Source: Tethya wilhelma (taxonomy: Eukaryota; Porifera; Demospongiae; Tethyida; Tethyidae). From it: a stretch of 64,000 nucleotides of DNA. Positions 1 through 11,800 of this stretch are shown here, one piece after another. The stretch lies in assembly GCA_964030475.1 (NCBI GenBank), contig CAXIPT010000008.1:2108141-2172140 (forward strand), in the 5' to 3' direction. Positions within the stretch are counted from its first letter, which is position 1; every line of letters starts with the position of its first letter. Both the position numbers and the translations under genes were made by a program. The notes below the pieces were generated by a model that did not search any database, was not told the origin of the DNA, and was given only the letters and a program-made list of their open reading frames with translations.

Positions 1-431
1 AGGGTAGTATATTCTAGTATATACTCAACTGAACTTTTGTTTGTTTGTTTGTTTGTTTTTTCTCTTTCTTTATCAAATTAAAACAATAGCATGAGCATAC
101 AGGTGTGGCATGACTAAATAGCACAGAAGGGCTAATAATGGACATGCAGTCACCTCAATAAGTTAGTATGATAAGTGAAGTAAAAGTTGACATTAAAACT
201 GAGGAGCTAGAGAAACGTTGAAAAAGGGCCCGGTAGGTATCTACTGAGATATAACTTGAGAAAGGGTTGCATGGATCTGGAGCCATAAATTGGTGAATTT
301 GGCTCTTAAAGGCATCTGGGGATGTAGCTATAGTAACTAAAAATTATTGTGCCAGATAACCTTGGAAAAAGATAGTAGCTTCATTATAGCATTTTATAGA
401 ACTGTAGAACACATTCCACGGTGCAGATTTT
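1..431. other. AT-rich stretch without a recognisable gene
   Basis: No convincing reading frame or repeat terminus is visible. There is a short (GTTT)n-like run near 40-60. An M1 element follows directly. Confidence 0.5.
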
Positions 432-1131
432 CTCAGGGGCATTAAGGACTGGGTCATTTGGATTAAAATGCAATAATTGCCGCATTCCATGATCAATAAT
501 ATTATTATATATTATCATGCAGACAAAATTTCAAGTTTATACAAAAATATAATCTTATTTGAACACATTGATTAAATTATAAAACCACAAATTTGAATAT
601 TCATCATATTAATGAAGTTTGAACTTACCCCCTCAGCTAATGAATAATTAATTTTCCGGAAATTAAGGACTGTTGCCATGGCAACCAAATTTTCATCACT
701 GATTCGGAACATTATGAACTTGATTTTTTTCCCAGTAGAATTTTGATATTTGGTTTCCATGGTGAGTTATTGTCATTTTTGTGCTTTTTGGTGATGTGCT
801 TTATATAGAAAATTATTAATAACTCTCCATGGCAACCAGATATCTAAATTCTACTTGGTGAAAATTTAGTACATAACTTTATAATTTTAATGAACTTAAT
901 CTTGTTGCCATGGCAACAGCCCTTATATTCCGATTAATTAAATTATTCAATACATGAATATTAATTAGGTCACATGACCAAATTTTTCGGGAAAATGTTA
1001 AAGATGACAATAAGTTTCTTCAGTTACATTTTGATGTTAATAGCCTAATTCTATAAGTAGTTATTTCAAATTTGCATAAAATTTTACCTTAATTAGCTAC
1101 ATATTTTGACCCAGTCCTTAATGCCCCTGAG
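432..1131. repeat. M1 element, 700 bp, with inverted ends
   Basis: The two ends are a perfect 25-bp inverted repeat (432-456 and 1107-1131) containing TTAAGGACTGGGTCA, a one-base variant of the family end. There is no coding capacity, so this is a non-autonomous (MITE-like) element. It carries two exact GTTGCCATGGCAAC palindromes at 672-685 and 904-917. The flanking TT on both sides is too short to prove a target duplication. Confidence 0.85.
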
Positions 1132-1204
1132 TTGTTCAAGTAAAATTCTGTAGTCACAGGGTTAATCGCAGGTCAAAGGTCGCGGGGCTTCTCGTTGCAT
1201 AGTG

Positions 1205-2240
1205 GGATTCATAATTAATTAGGCGGCCATGTTGGTGTGTTGCTATGGTAACCAAACTTTGTCAAATTGATCGCTTTACTAATATAAGTTAAAAATCGAA
1301 GTTTGGTATTTGGTAACAGATTTGGATCGGAGATACGATGCATTTTCCAAATAATGCACACTTACCGTTTTCTTCTCGGCTGTATCTCATTAACAATTTG
1401 ATAATTTTTTACCAAACTTTTATCCATAGAGGTTTAGGATGTGGCGAACATCTTGACAAATTTCGGTTGCCATAGCAACACTGGAACTTGACCGCCTAAT
1501 TAATAATTCATAATTTAGGGTGTTTCACTTGATGCTCATTAATTACAAAAATATTCGACATTTTGGAAATGTAATGCTGATGTGTAACGTAATGCTGATG
1601 TAGATGTAAGAACTTACTAACTGTACTAGTAGTTAAAGTGATCTAATGACTTTGAGTAGGCCTTGATGTTAATACTGAATACACTTTGATGTTGATACAT
1701 GTCTTAGGTTTTTCCATGTTTGTACGTTGTAGCTAGATTTATTACCATCTATGGATATTTTCTTGTGCACATGTGTCTGTTAACACCTCTTGAGTTCTGT
1801 ATAGGCTAGAGGATATGATATACTTTGTACTAGGGATATTAGACTTTTCATGTATTTTCATTATTACTATGATGTCGTATTCCTAGAATTTCCTGTCTTA
1901 GTTTCTTTGTTCTATTTGTTTGTTTTAATTAGTTCCTGCCTTTTATTGTAACATCCTCTATGTTTTTGTATATAAGTAGCTACATTTTTACTGTTAGACA
2001 TGCTTCACTTTAATCGATCATCACTCTATAACTAAAAGGACTTTTACTCGTCTGCTAACATCTCGGCGCACCCTCGGCGGTGCACTACAGAACCAAATTT
2101 TGTAAACATAGCAACGAAAGGATAAAAATTAAGGATATGTAAAGTAAATTATCTATAGACTTTCAAAAGATATATAAAGTGGGTTGTTGTTATGTGCAAT
2201 TTTGATGCATTTTTGGTTGACCCAGGCCTTAAGTGCGCAG
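1205..2240. repeat. M1 element copy, left-truncated and split by an insert
   Basis: The sequence matches the reverse complement of the M1 copy at 33.6-34.2 kb. It ends with TTGACCCAGGCCTTAAGTGC near 2218-2237. GTTGCTATGGTAAC (1239-1252) and GTTGCCATAGCAAC (1466-1479) are palindromic sites. Relative to the 33.6 kb copy, about 520 bp have been inserted near 1566-2090. The left end is not found. Confidence 0.75.
1570..2089 (+). mobile_element. Solo-LTR-like insert inside M1
   Basis: This extra segment is absent from the homologous M1 copy at 33.6 kb. It starts TGTAATG and ends CACTACA, the TG...CA pattern of LTRs. A TATATAAG box lies at about 1969, followed by a GC-richer stretch. Flanks are only weakly duplicated (GAAA against GAAC), so the LTR reading is tentative. 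No internal retroelement sequence adjoins it. Confidence 0.45.
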
Positions 2241-3692
2241 AGATCAATATTGTCAATACTAGATCAATTCTAACCAAATCAATTTTGCTTTTGAAGTCAA
2301 CTCAAATCAACTGCAAATATAGTGCTAATCTAAAGTGTACGTGCTACAAAACTTTTGTCTCTCTCTCACTGAAGTCATGTTTTTTTGCACTGAGTTTTAT
2401 CTAGCTCTGTAACTTTCCAAGCATCCTATATAGAGTCAACTTCTCCTTCCCACGTTGTTGTAGCCAGGTGCAGCTAGCACATGCTCAATTAAGCGCTTTA
2501 GATGTAATAATTATTATTATGTAGTGATACAGCTATGTAGTGTGACTGAGGGGGACCATGGGGCCAATAGCCAAAATTGTGTTTCAGTACTGATCATGAG
2601 TAGCCACTGGCCTTAGCTATAGTGAGTCATCTGTTCAGATGTAACAGTGTGGGCCGCCTAGTAGCTATAGGCTACAGTTATTAGTACTTCTCTCCAGCAG
2701 ATGGCGATGCTCCTGGTGAAGGAGCTTATATCAACTCCCATGCTCAAGTCGTTTTGTGTATGTGTGTGCCATGTGTGTCTGTTACTCAATTATCTGAATA
2801 TCTGGATCATGAACTTCTGCGCAATAGTCATGCTGAGACTTAGCTACATCAACCAGCCAGCGCCTATGTACTAAGGACTATGACATTATACGGTGACACA
2901 GATAGAAGAGACAGTTTCTAATCATTGTAATTTGTGACACAGATAGAAGAGAGCTAGAGTTTCTAATCATTATAATCTGAGTTGATTGGTTAGAATTGAT
3001 CTAGTGGGAAGTTGATTGAATGGGAGTTGATCTCACGAAAATATTATTGACCTCGTGTGTGTAAATTGTTCAACAGTACAAAAGTTCAGAGTTCAAGAAA
3101 TAGTTCTCACAGTACCTATTTGTTGTGCCAAGATTGCGTGAAGGCATTAAATCATTCCCAGCGTCTTGCTCGTCACAAATGTTCAGCAAACACCTCTCAG
3201 ATGAAAAGTCAGAAATTGAGGATCAAAGTTTGCCATTGTACCAGAATTACTGAATACTACTTCTCAGTTAATTTGTAGGTGTATTTACCTATCATGGACA
3301 AGAATATCGAGCATTTCTTGCATGTCTATTGCCATCGCCTGTTAGATGGTTGTCATGCTGACAAAGAATATAAAAATTTGATGATTTTATAGACCATAAT
3401 CTAGGCTCCAGGTTCGTATAACATTCCCAAGCGATCATTCACTATTGTTTGGGAAATATCCTCTACCTTACTTATTGTATTTGTCAAAATTCAACTACAT
3501 GTGCATACTCTTCAGTATTAATATGTAAGTTGTCAACACCAAAAATTCACAAGTAACATGTCAGCATAAAAATATGCACAATCATCAATAAACAAAAACT
3601 AACTTAAAATTATTGTTGAATTTTGATCAATCTATACTTGTCCTGCAACATCTTCTCAAGTTCACTGGTTGTACTGTAATAACAAAGTTATA
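2241..3692. repeat. 1.4 kb dispersed repeat, inverted partner at 14143-15437
   Basis: Read on the opposite strand, this segment matches 14143-15437 over nearly its whole length, apart from small indels. The pair lies about 10.5 kb apart. It includes a short zinc-finger-like reading frame. No terminal inverted repeats were recognised. Confidence 0.75.
3057..3278 (+). pseudogene. Short zinc-finger-like remnant
   Basis: A 73-codon open frame contains CQDC followed by a His/Cys cluster (ARHKC) and a second HC cluster (VCHC). This resembles a decayed C2H2-like finger. The same frame recurs on the minus strand at 14517-14830, so it belongs to the dispersed repeat rather than to a single-copy gene. 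There is no usable start context and no flanking exon. I cannot name the family, and it may be non-coding. Confidence 0.25.
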
Positions 3693-4234
3693 CATGGGTC
3701 ATTCCATGTGAGATCAACATGAAAAATGACAGACCCTCTTGGATTTCCTTGATAATTGGTACATGTGTAGAGGGTCCTAGGACATCAATCCAGTATGAAT
3801 AATTTTGGTTGATATTGTATGGCTTCTGAGATATACGCAATTAAAGTTGCCATTTTTTTGAGATTTTTTGTCTACCTTGCTACCTTTAACTGAAATTTTC
3901 TCGAAAGTAGATCAATTTCATGAAAAACTGATATGATAATGTTGTACCACATGCATAAGCTTTCATTTCATTTACTTGAAAGGTTTCCCAGACGATAGTA
4001 GGTCAAAGGTCAAACATCGTCATAATTATATTCGCTTTTAAACAGTTCGAGATATTTCAATTTTTTTCATACTTTAATATAATGTTGCTATGGTATCACT
4101 CTTCAAACACCAGAAGTTTGGTTATGGGACCAAAATGGGTTCAAGAGATATGATGTCTTATGTATGTGGTTGTACATTCTAATATTTTAATGTGATCAAA
4201 ATAACTGTAATCTTGATTATGAAATGGTTTTAGN
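3693..4234. other. No gene seen; ends at an n
   Basis: AT-rich sequence without recognisable coding or repeat termini. An n at about 4234 is followed by family P sequence. Confidence 0.4.
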
Positions 4235-4545
4235 TACTTGTTTGTTCTCATTTTTCCATAATTCTACAAATCACATTTGAGTTGGTATGTGTAGTTAGCT
4301 ACTGAGCTAGTAGTCTGGCAAGCCAGACTACTGAACGGCGGGCTGCTGAGTAAGTTGTGTAGCCTGCTTGACTGAGAATTGGAGGTTTGGCATATATGTG
4401 TTTGTTACTTTAGCGATGGTTTTAGGCCATGTTTTTAGGCTTTAGTGCTAAGCGCTCAGTTTTTGCAGAGTTATTCACTTGAATATTTGTATTGCGCTAA
4501 TGGGCCATCCGTGCTATTCCTGTGTACCGAGTACTACTACGTACA
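4235..4545 (-). repeat. Family P fragment
   Basis: It carries the P segments TACTTTAGCGATGGTTTTAG and GCGCTAATGGGCCATCCGTG in reverse orientation, with a degraded terminal hairpin near 4527-4545. The join begins right after the n. Confidence 0.65.
4309..4332. repeat. Short perfect hairpin in family P spacer
   Basis: An 11-bp inverted repeat (AGTAGTCTGGC / GCCAGACTACT) surrounds a 2-nt loop. A near-identical hairpin occurs in the P composite at about 54423-54442, so it is a family feature. Confidence 0.6.
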
Positions 4546-5819
4546 CTAATTTTTATCTTTTGGGACTTAGAAATTTTTTGTACAGTCATCCCTAGAAAAA
4601 GGTCGTCACAATAAAATAGTTTTAGAGCTTAAAATTTGACTATACTTTCTACTGATGTTTGTCAGAGTCGTACACCTAGCATGCAAGCTTGACTGTCACT
4701 GTTATAGTATTATAGCTAACATACAGTCTGCCAGAGACTACCTACGAAAGAAAATGCAATAAATTCATGAAGTCTTATCAGTTCTACTCGATCAAGTGAG
4801 AACTTGAGCAGAAGCCTGCTCTCAGTGCAGAAGTTCAATCTCCACAACTTGATGTAACAAGCTTTACAGCGCTGCATGCCTACTAGGCTACTGATCAATG
4901 CAAACTTCTGAAACTAGAATTACAGAAAAGTTATTTCAGGCTCATTGTCTGATTCTCTATGCTCAATTAAGCGAGCCTTTGACTTCACAACTTTGTAGTG
5001 CTGAGTCGCTAGCCAGCATGCCATACTTATCAGTGCATTGGATCACTGTTAGTACTTAGCTAATCATTATGCTGTAGAAAATCAAAGGCTAGCTACATGT
5101 AGCTACTGAATAAGTGATTTTCTGGTACTTTAATTGCCATTTGGCATTGCGTTTACGGTGTTTCAGTTTGTATCTGCTTCACTGCATGCAAATGACTCGA
5201 TTGAGCAGGATCTTAGCTGTCTATCTCTTTATTTTTATATCTGTAGACAGATGGACAATACACAGTCAAATTGCACCCTTTTGGGACTTAGAAAATATTT
5301 GACGGTAATTATAGGAAAAAGTCATCACAATAAAATAGGTGAGGTTCAGATAAAAATTAGCCTACCGTACTTGGAATAGGTGTGGCGTTGCATAGTCACG
5401 ATCGTCGCGATTGTGATGATCGGTTTTAGAGCAACATTTTCTCCACAGCCCTTTGGAGCACAAGCTTAAAACTTGCAGCGTAGGTGCAGGGATAGTTAGG
5501 CTGTATAGGCATAGCATCGCTTTTGAAAGCTTGGTTAGCAAACTAGGAAAAAAGCCTTAAACACGAAGGGATATTAGTGTATCAGACCCCCTCGCCGAAG
5601 TTGAGGCTTTTTTTCTGAGAATAGCTAGATTGGTGCACTGTTACTTGCACCATAGTTAGTTTGACTATTGCTCAGTTGCATCATGAAATGAACTTTGTCT
5701 AGCTGCTACTATAAAAAAATACAAAAAGAAAGGTGTTGCTACTCATTGAGCGTATATATACACTCGCCGCGAAATTCGAATGCATAAATTGAGCATATAT
5801 ATACGCTCATCGCGTTCAG
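4546..5819. other. Intergenic, no gene supported
   Basis: Several short open frames occur, but none shows a domain, splice structure or conserved partner elsewhere in the window. A related sequence (tgggacttagaaa... with catcacaataaaatag) occurs twice, near 4560-4622 and 5282-5337. This suggests a decayed repeat. Confidence 0.35.
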
Positions 5820-5945
5820 AGGGTTAAGAAGCCTTTTAGTCCTAAGCACTCAGTTTTTGCAGAGTTATTAGCGTGAATATTTGTATTGCGCTAATGGGCC
5901 ATCTGTGCCATTGCCATGTACCCAGTACTACCGTACTGGAAATTA
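5820..5945 (-). repeat. Family P fragment
   Basis: It carries GCACTCAGTTTTTGCAGAGT, the TTGCGCTAATGGGCCATC segment and a terminal CAGTACTACCGTACTGG hairpin in reverse orientation. Confidence 0.7.
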
Positions 5946-6967
5946 CTACACTGCTTAGCCAACTGATTTGTTTGTAAGAATTTGAAAAAAATTAAGGAGT
6001 CATGTGCTGAAATTTCATGCCTTGTTCCAATACATATTACTGGACTGCCCATTCCTACACTATGTATTTTTTCGAAATTTTTACTACTTGTTTGTTTACT
6101 TTTCTACACTACAATGTGGAGACTATCAGAGACTGATTAGTCCCTACAAAAAGCTTGAGTAGCAGCTAAATACATGCACTTGACATGACTATAAGCAGAA
6201 CATAACTACAAGCTGTACTGACACAGAGCTCGAAATAACAGTCGGTCATTGGTCATTTTCCGTGCATTTAATCAAATTGACCTCTCAAAACAGCTTATGC
6301 ACGGACACTTTGTCCAGACAAAAAACCAGCCCATTAAAGTATGGTCATCACTAAAATTCACATTGTGGGTTCACGGCTCGTAACAGCCACTTGTAGTAAG
6401 TAGAAGCAGGCCATACCCCTGTGTCTCTCTGTAAACACTAGTACTGTAAATGTGGTCTGCTCAAATGGCCGTGCGTTTTAGTAAAATGACCGCAAAAATG
6501 AGATTTGTACTGACATTTTGACAGTGCACTCTAAAAAGTTATTTCGACCTCTGTACTATATACCTCTCTCTACATTCTAGTAGAGAGAGAGGTATAAAGT
6601 ATAGCTTTGTCTTGAATGTTATATTGCTGCATGCCATAGAAACCTTATAGAGACAGTTTAGACAGTATAATTTCACCCTCAAAATATAAGCCAGAATAAG
6701 TACAAAACTGGTTCTTTTTGCATTGGAAACAGCTTGTTCTGGACTTTTCTCTTCTTGTCTCATTTATGATATGCACGTGGAACATGCAGCGCTTATTGCT
6801 CATTTCCTCATGATTAGTTTCAAAACAAAAGTACACCAAAATAGACATCAGTTATGAAATTCCATGCTGATTATATTTCTTAGTGCTCTATTTGGCTAAT
6901 ACCACGAATCACTTGATTTCCAACTCAAGAGAACAACTTTGTGTTAACTATCCTGTATACAACTAAA
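5946..6967. other. Intergenic, no gene supported
   Basis: Only short frames without recognisable domains. Near 5995-6060 there is sequence related to the ends of the short inverted-repeat element at 20.85-21.1 kb. A short AGAGAGAG-containing inverted repeat lies near 6565-6595. Confidence 0.35.
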
Positions 6968-7185
6968 AAAACATTGGAAATATGAGACATAGGAATGGAT
7001 ATATCGTACAAACAAAGCAAACAAGATGGAATGGCTGTTAGAGTGTGTGCAGAATTCTTCCTGTATGGGCTACATGTAACACTCTCTTTCCGTATTGAGT
7101 TCGAGTCTCATTTTGCCCACAGGAAGAATTCCTTACACACTCTTAACAGCATTCCATCTTGTTTTTTTCTTGTTTTTTTAAATAA
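6968..7185 (+). repeat. Foldback module of family P
   Basis: The left arm (ACATTGGAAAT... CAAACAAGATGGAATGGCTG) is repeated in inverted form on the right (CAGCATTCCATCTTGTTT). It is a hairpin-forming module with no coding content. Open frames across it are by-products of the inverted arms. Confidence 0.7.
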
Positions 7186-7344
7186 TATTTTTGCACAAAG
7201 ACATGGATGCAAAAAATAGCACGAAAGCTAACCTTTATATATGGAAGTTGTTAACATGAATAGTTAAACACAAAGAGAAACAAACCGACAAGAACAACAA
7301 AACGTCAACAGTTAAAATACAAGACTTAGTCTGACAATATCCAG

Positions 7345-8819
7345 CTATATATTACTCAAAGAACGAGGAAGAAGTGTCTCATTCTCATAGAATGAGTTTG
7401 GCAGATGATTCCAGAGAGAAATTGTATGAGGATAGAAAGAGAACTGGTCTGCATTAGAGTGAAAAGTTGGTTGAGTAAGAAGATGTGAGCTAGCATTCCT
7501 CAAGTTGCGATTAGTTAGTGGTCTTCGGACAACAGGTGCATCAGGAAAGGATAAATTGCCATTGAGAAGTTGGTACATGAAGCACAGTTTTAGTTGGTGT
7601 CCCAGAACAATTTTCTGGACGGCTTCTAAAGACTTGATAAGGCTTGCTTGATGAGGATCCCAAACCTAAGCTGTGTACTCTAAGTGCGATCTAACAAAAG
7701 AAATGTATGGTTGGAGCAGCATGGCGAAGTTAGAATGAAGATAGAAATTTCTATATAATATTATAATGCCAAGTTGGGAGTGTGCTGTCTTGCAAATCTC
7801 AGTGACATGACTAAACCAGTTCAAAGTTGGAGTCAACCAAATCTCAAGGTATTTTGTATAAATAGACCCTATCCAGTGGTTCATCCTATACATTGAGTAG
7901 TTGGAGGGGTGAAATTGAATTGTGGGATGTCTCTTCCCTTAAATGATCATATATTTGCATTTAACTACAGAAATTTCTGGTTCAACCAGTCACACACATC
8001 TCTTTGAAGTAGAAGATAGTCAGTTTGACTCTTAATTACACGATATAGTAGTAGGTCATCGGTAAACAGTGATAGTGTTCCATTTAAAAGTTTGACAGAA
8101 GTAATGTCGTTCACATAAAATATAAATAAGAGTAAACTGATAACAGAGCCTTGAGGAACACCTGATGTGACCTCACGACAGGTTGAAGAATCCCCATTTA
8201 CACAATTGTATTGAACTCTAGATGTATGATACGCAGCAATCCATTTCAAAAGAAAGGGGTTCACCCCAGCTGCCTCTAACTTCTCTAGAAGAGGCTTATG
8301 GGGAACAGAATGGAAAGCCTTAAGGTAATTTAAAAAACACTGTACATATATATCAATACCAGAGTTCAAGCATCTATGCCACTGGTCAATTGCGGGTAGC
8401 AGTGCACCAGTAGAGGATTCTCCAGAAGATATTGGAGAAAACTGTGAGAGGTGATCTAGGAGAGTGTTCCTGATGTGCTTCTCCAGTAGCTTGCTAAATA
8501 TAGAGAGAAGAGAGATGGGTAGGTAGTTTTTGGGGTCTGAGTGTTTAGTTGATTTGGTGATTGGTGTCACTCGAGCGACTTTCCACTTTGTTGGCAACTG
8601 ACCAAGACCAATTAAAATGTTAAACAGTTTGGTGACTGCTGTTATACTTAGAGCTGTCTGCTTTAACATGTAGGTTGAGATTTCATCATATCCGCTGGAC
8701 TTATTTGTTTCTAAAGTTGAGAGAAGGTCATAGACCTCTTCGTCAGTACAGAGAAGGAAATCTGCAATCATTAGGCTCAGTATATGGTAGAGTTTCCAAT
8801 CTGTCTGTTGTGTGCACAT
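7345..8819 (-). pseudogene. Non-LTR retrotransposon reverse transcriptase, 3' part
   Basis: The minus strand encodes a reverse transcriptase of the LINE type (RVT_1 family), which would copy element RNA at the target site. The main frame (7965-8819, 284 codons) shows the NKSSGYDEI block, a degenerate RPISLLS-like block, the SGVPQGSVISLLLFIFYVND block and an active-site box reading FTDD instead of the usual YADD. Later frames at 7666-7893 and 7345-7578 match the element C-terminus (ICKTAHSQLG, then FYPHTISLWNHLPNSF). Frame breaks separate these pieces, and endonuclease sequence is missing. It is a truncated dead copy, and the Y-to-F change in the catalytic box supports loss of activity. A P copy abuts its 5' side. 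Confidence 0.85.
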
Positions 8820-8834
8820 TATTCACACTGAATG

Positions 8835-9780
8835 GATTCCCAGTACGGTAGTACTTGGTACATAGGAACGGCATGGATGACCCATTAGTGCAATACAAAT
8901 ATTCACACAAATAACTCTTGTTTTTTAGGATTATTGAAAAGAGAATGAGCTAAATAGTAGCTTTAGAACCCTCATAGTAGCAAGTGCTCAGTTTTTGCAG
9001 AGGCCTAAAACCATCGCTAAAGTACCAAACTAAATTATGCCAAACCTCCAATCTTCTTCTTATGTTTCTATCTTGGCAAGACTTCTCTCAGAGACGGCTC
9101 ACTTTCAGAAGCTGAATCCTGGACAATATACATGGTTTCTTTGTCTTCAGGTCCTTTTGGCATCGATTTTTTATATCTCTTGCTGAGCGGCTAAATACAA
9201 GACAAAAAGTACCTCCGTATGGCATCTATACTCATCAATAATTCATTACCTACTGTGAAAGTCAAGTTGATGTCCCTTTTCCAGAAAGACAAGTGACATT
9301 CGTTATTTGGAATCCGAATATTCGCTGCCTGCCTAGGCCTGAAGATTTCTTGTTGTGCTAAAGTCTCTGCAACCAGTTACCTTTCAGTCTTCAATATTTA
9401 GTAGGTGATGTAGACTTTTTTGTTACTAGTTGTCAGTATTAAAAGATGAACAAAGCAAGTAAGTTTTGTTAGATACAGCTCCAGCTTCCTATGAAGCTCA
9501 GTTCACTAGCATAGATTATAATATAAGCTATAATATCCATGTTGATAGTGTACAAGTAACATTTACTACTATATACACACAAACTCAAATGTGATTAGTA
9601 GAATTATGAAAAATGCGAACAAACATTTAAAAAAACATTGGAAATGTAATGGGACATAGGAATGGCCAAATCATAAAAAGAAAGTAAACAAGATGGAATG
9701 GCTGTCTGAGTGTGTAAAGAATTATTCCTATGGGACTCCACATTGGAAAAGAGTACTACATGTAGTCCACACAGGAAGAA
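8835..9780 (+). repeat. Family P composite, decayed
   Basis: It starts near a CCCAGTACGGTAGTACTTGG hairpin and runs through the GCGTTATTTGGAATCC-like block near 9300. It continues into a half foldback module at about 9628-9780 (ACATTGGAAATGTAATGGGA). The second foldback arm is lost where the non-LTR element region begins. Confidence 0.65.
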
Positions 9781-10095
9781 TTCTGTACTGAGCTGAACGA
9801 GAGGATAGGACAGAACTTGGGGGACAACATGCTGGCAATAGATTCCAAATAACATGCACTTGAATTCTCCCGTGATCAAAACGGTGGCCACATGGAGCTT
9901 CTCTCTCTGTCTCTTGTTTGCCATCTATACCTGCTATCACCTGACTACTGCTATTCCTTCAGAAGATCCCAACAAACATCCTTATGGCTTTGATTCAACT
10001 GACTCGTTCAGACTGGACTTCGTTTTAGACTGATTGAAGTGGCAGCCACAACAGCTAGACGTCTTCTTCTCAATGGGCGCTCCACCCTACCTGTT

Positions 10096-10140
10096 CTACT
10101 AATGTTCCTTGCAGGTGACATTGAACTAAATCCTGGACCT
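10096..10140 (+). other. 2A-like ribosome-skipping peptide
   Basis: This frame reads LLMFLAGDIELNPGP, matching the D-x-E-x-N-P-G-P core of 2A peptides, which make the ribosome skip the last Gly-Pro bond. Upstream codons (from about 10021) encode an Arg/Leu-rich hydrophobic run like a signal or leader. Such sequences are known in APE-type non-LTR elements of several invertebrates. Immediately downstream, YRKWKYPC leads into the zinc finger but a frameshift near 10163 breaks continuity. Confidence 0.85.
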
Positions 10141-10148
10141 TATAGAAA

Positions 10149-10508
10149 ATGGAAGTATCCTTGCCTAGTTGTTCCAAACTAGTAAAGAAAAACCAGGAAG
10201 GTGTTCAATGCAACATTTGTGACCTCTGGGTCCTCAGGAAGTGTGGGAACATTACCTCTGCTGAGTACCAGAGTGTCCAACTCTCTGATGAACCCTGGTT
10301 CTGTAACAAATGTCAGCATGATTCATCTGATTCTTTCCTTCCTTTTAGCAACGTGTCTTCATCAGACTCAATCTTCAACATCTCTAACTTATATGGGTCT
10401 ACGGACCCAGATACCTCTCAGTCCACCTTGCCATTTGACACAAATTTGAACTCAGTTGTTCTGTGTCATCTGAATGCCCAGAGCTTACTATATAATTTAG
10501 ATGGATAA
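10149..10508 (+). pseudogene. PHD-like finger of the 2A non-LTR element
   Basis: The frame shows spaced cysteines (PSCSKLV, VQCNICDLW, RKC, WFCNKC) in the order of a PHD finger. The usual His in the WxHxxC position is replaced (WVLRKC). The KYPC that should supply the first cysteine sits in the other frame, upstream of a frameshift. The end of the frame (VVLCHLNAQSLL) is the start of the endonuclease domain, so finger and nuclease were one protein. The finger presumably binds nucleic acid or chromatin; that is an inference from the family. Confidence 0.75.
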
Positions 10509-11121
10509 GATCGGTGCAATGCTACTGAATTCCAAACGTCTCATTGTTCTTGGTATCTCGGAGAGCTGGCTAGACAAATCAATAACAGATAGCCAGGTTG
10601 ATGTATCTACCTGTACTATGTACCGTTGGTATTGAGTAGCTGGTAGAGGTGGTGGGATTGCTGTCCTCATCCGCAACACTATTAGAAGCAGGAGGAGAAC
10701 TGACCTTGAGGATACTGACTCTGAAGCTATCTGGGTAGAACTATATTTGAAAAACAATACCATACTTCTGTGCAATTCATATTGTCCTCCACTCCGTACA
10801 ATTACTTCCATATCAAACATGGTGGAGACTGCAGTGAAGGAGAGCAAGACCGTTGTGTTGATGGGTGACTTAAACTGTAATATGATGCCTACGAACCATC
10901 TTGGTGATCACCTAAGACTAGTCATGGATGACCTTCAGTTAACACAGTTTATTCAAGAACCTACCAGAATCACCAAATTTTCCAGCACACTGATAGACGT
11001 CTTATTCACCACCTCCCTGGACAAGTTTGTTTCCAGTGGTACGTTCCCACTTACAGCTCAAGTGCCAATAAATCCATGTGGCACAAGAGAAGCCCATGCA
11101 ATAAGTAATTTGTTGCATTAA
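10501..11121 (+). pseudogene. APE-like endonuclease of the 2A non-LTR element
   Basis: This is the nuclease that would nick target DNA to prime reverse transcription. Visible blocks are VLGISESWLD (catalytic Glu region), GRGGGIAVLIRN, and VVLMGDLNCN (catalytic Asp/Asn). They appear in family order over about 200 codons. An in-frame TGA at about 10635 interrupts the frame just before GRGGG. The SDH motif expected near the end is not seen, and the domain runs into unrelated frame after about 11040. Confidence 0.85.
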
Positions 11122-11448
11122 GAAAGGTTGAGTTGTGTAGCTAAGTTGGCTAGCGAACTAAGTTCTCTCTAGATGATCCACCAAAAGAAAACCGAGAAAG
11201 TTTTCCGTCTCATGAACAGACTCACCTTGAAAAGATAACAGATACTAACCTGCTGACACAAAAGAAACATTTTCCAGGCACAGCTACTAGCTGCACGCTC
11301 CTTCTCTCACTGGTTTTTCAACTAATGAATCCAGATTAACATCGCGTTACTATAGAGCAACCCCCTGTTCCTAGGGAAGTGACATATTTCAGGCTTGTTT
11401 CCTTATTTATTAAGTGGCACATGAAAAGAGTCAGCTGTTACTATCAAC

Positions 11449-11590
11449 GGCATATATTGGTACACCGGCACCTTTGATGTTACAGTTTTATGTGCCATAT
11501 GGCATATATTGGTACACCGGCACCATTGATGTTACCGTTTTACTGTGCCATATGGCATATATTGGCACACCAGCACCTTTGATGTTAGGT
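11449..11590 (+). repeat. Three-copy 52-53 bp tandem repeat
   Basis: GGCATATATTGGTACACCGG recurs at 11449, 11501 and 11554 with 1-3 changes per unit. It sits where the reverse transcriptase of the surrounding element is missing. The units do not keep one reading frame. Confidence 0.85.
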
Positions 11591-11596
11591 GGCTTC

Positions 11597-11800
11597 ATGC
11601 AACAAGGTGAATTGAAAGCAAAACTTTCCAATCGTCCACACCTTCTCAGACTTCATCTGAAAAGGCTAAACCCGAACTGCTACAAAAACTCGTTTGAATA
11701 CAGGGGAGCTGTTCTCTTCAACTCACTGCCTGAGCAGGTTGTTTCTGCACCAACTGAAGGCTTGGCCCTGCTTTCCATCTCAACCAATTTTGATCAGTGA
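11597..11800 (+). pseudogene. C-terminal tail of non-LTR element polyprotein
   Basis: The frame contains NSFEYRGAVLFNSLPEQV, matching the conserved motif at the extreme C-terminus of L2/CR1-like ORF2 proteins, close to the 3' end of the element. A stop at about 11798 is followed by T-rich 3' sequence, then the tail repeat. Confidence 0.7.

Noticed and set aside
432..1131. TTAA as the target duplication of M1 elements
   Set aside because: Bases outside TTAA are also conserved between copies and inverted at the two ends (CTCAGGGGCA/TGCCCCTGAG), so TTAA is inside the terminal repeat. The true duplication is unresolved (TT, TA or GAAGTAG in different copies).
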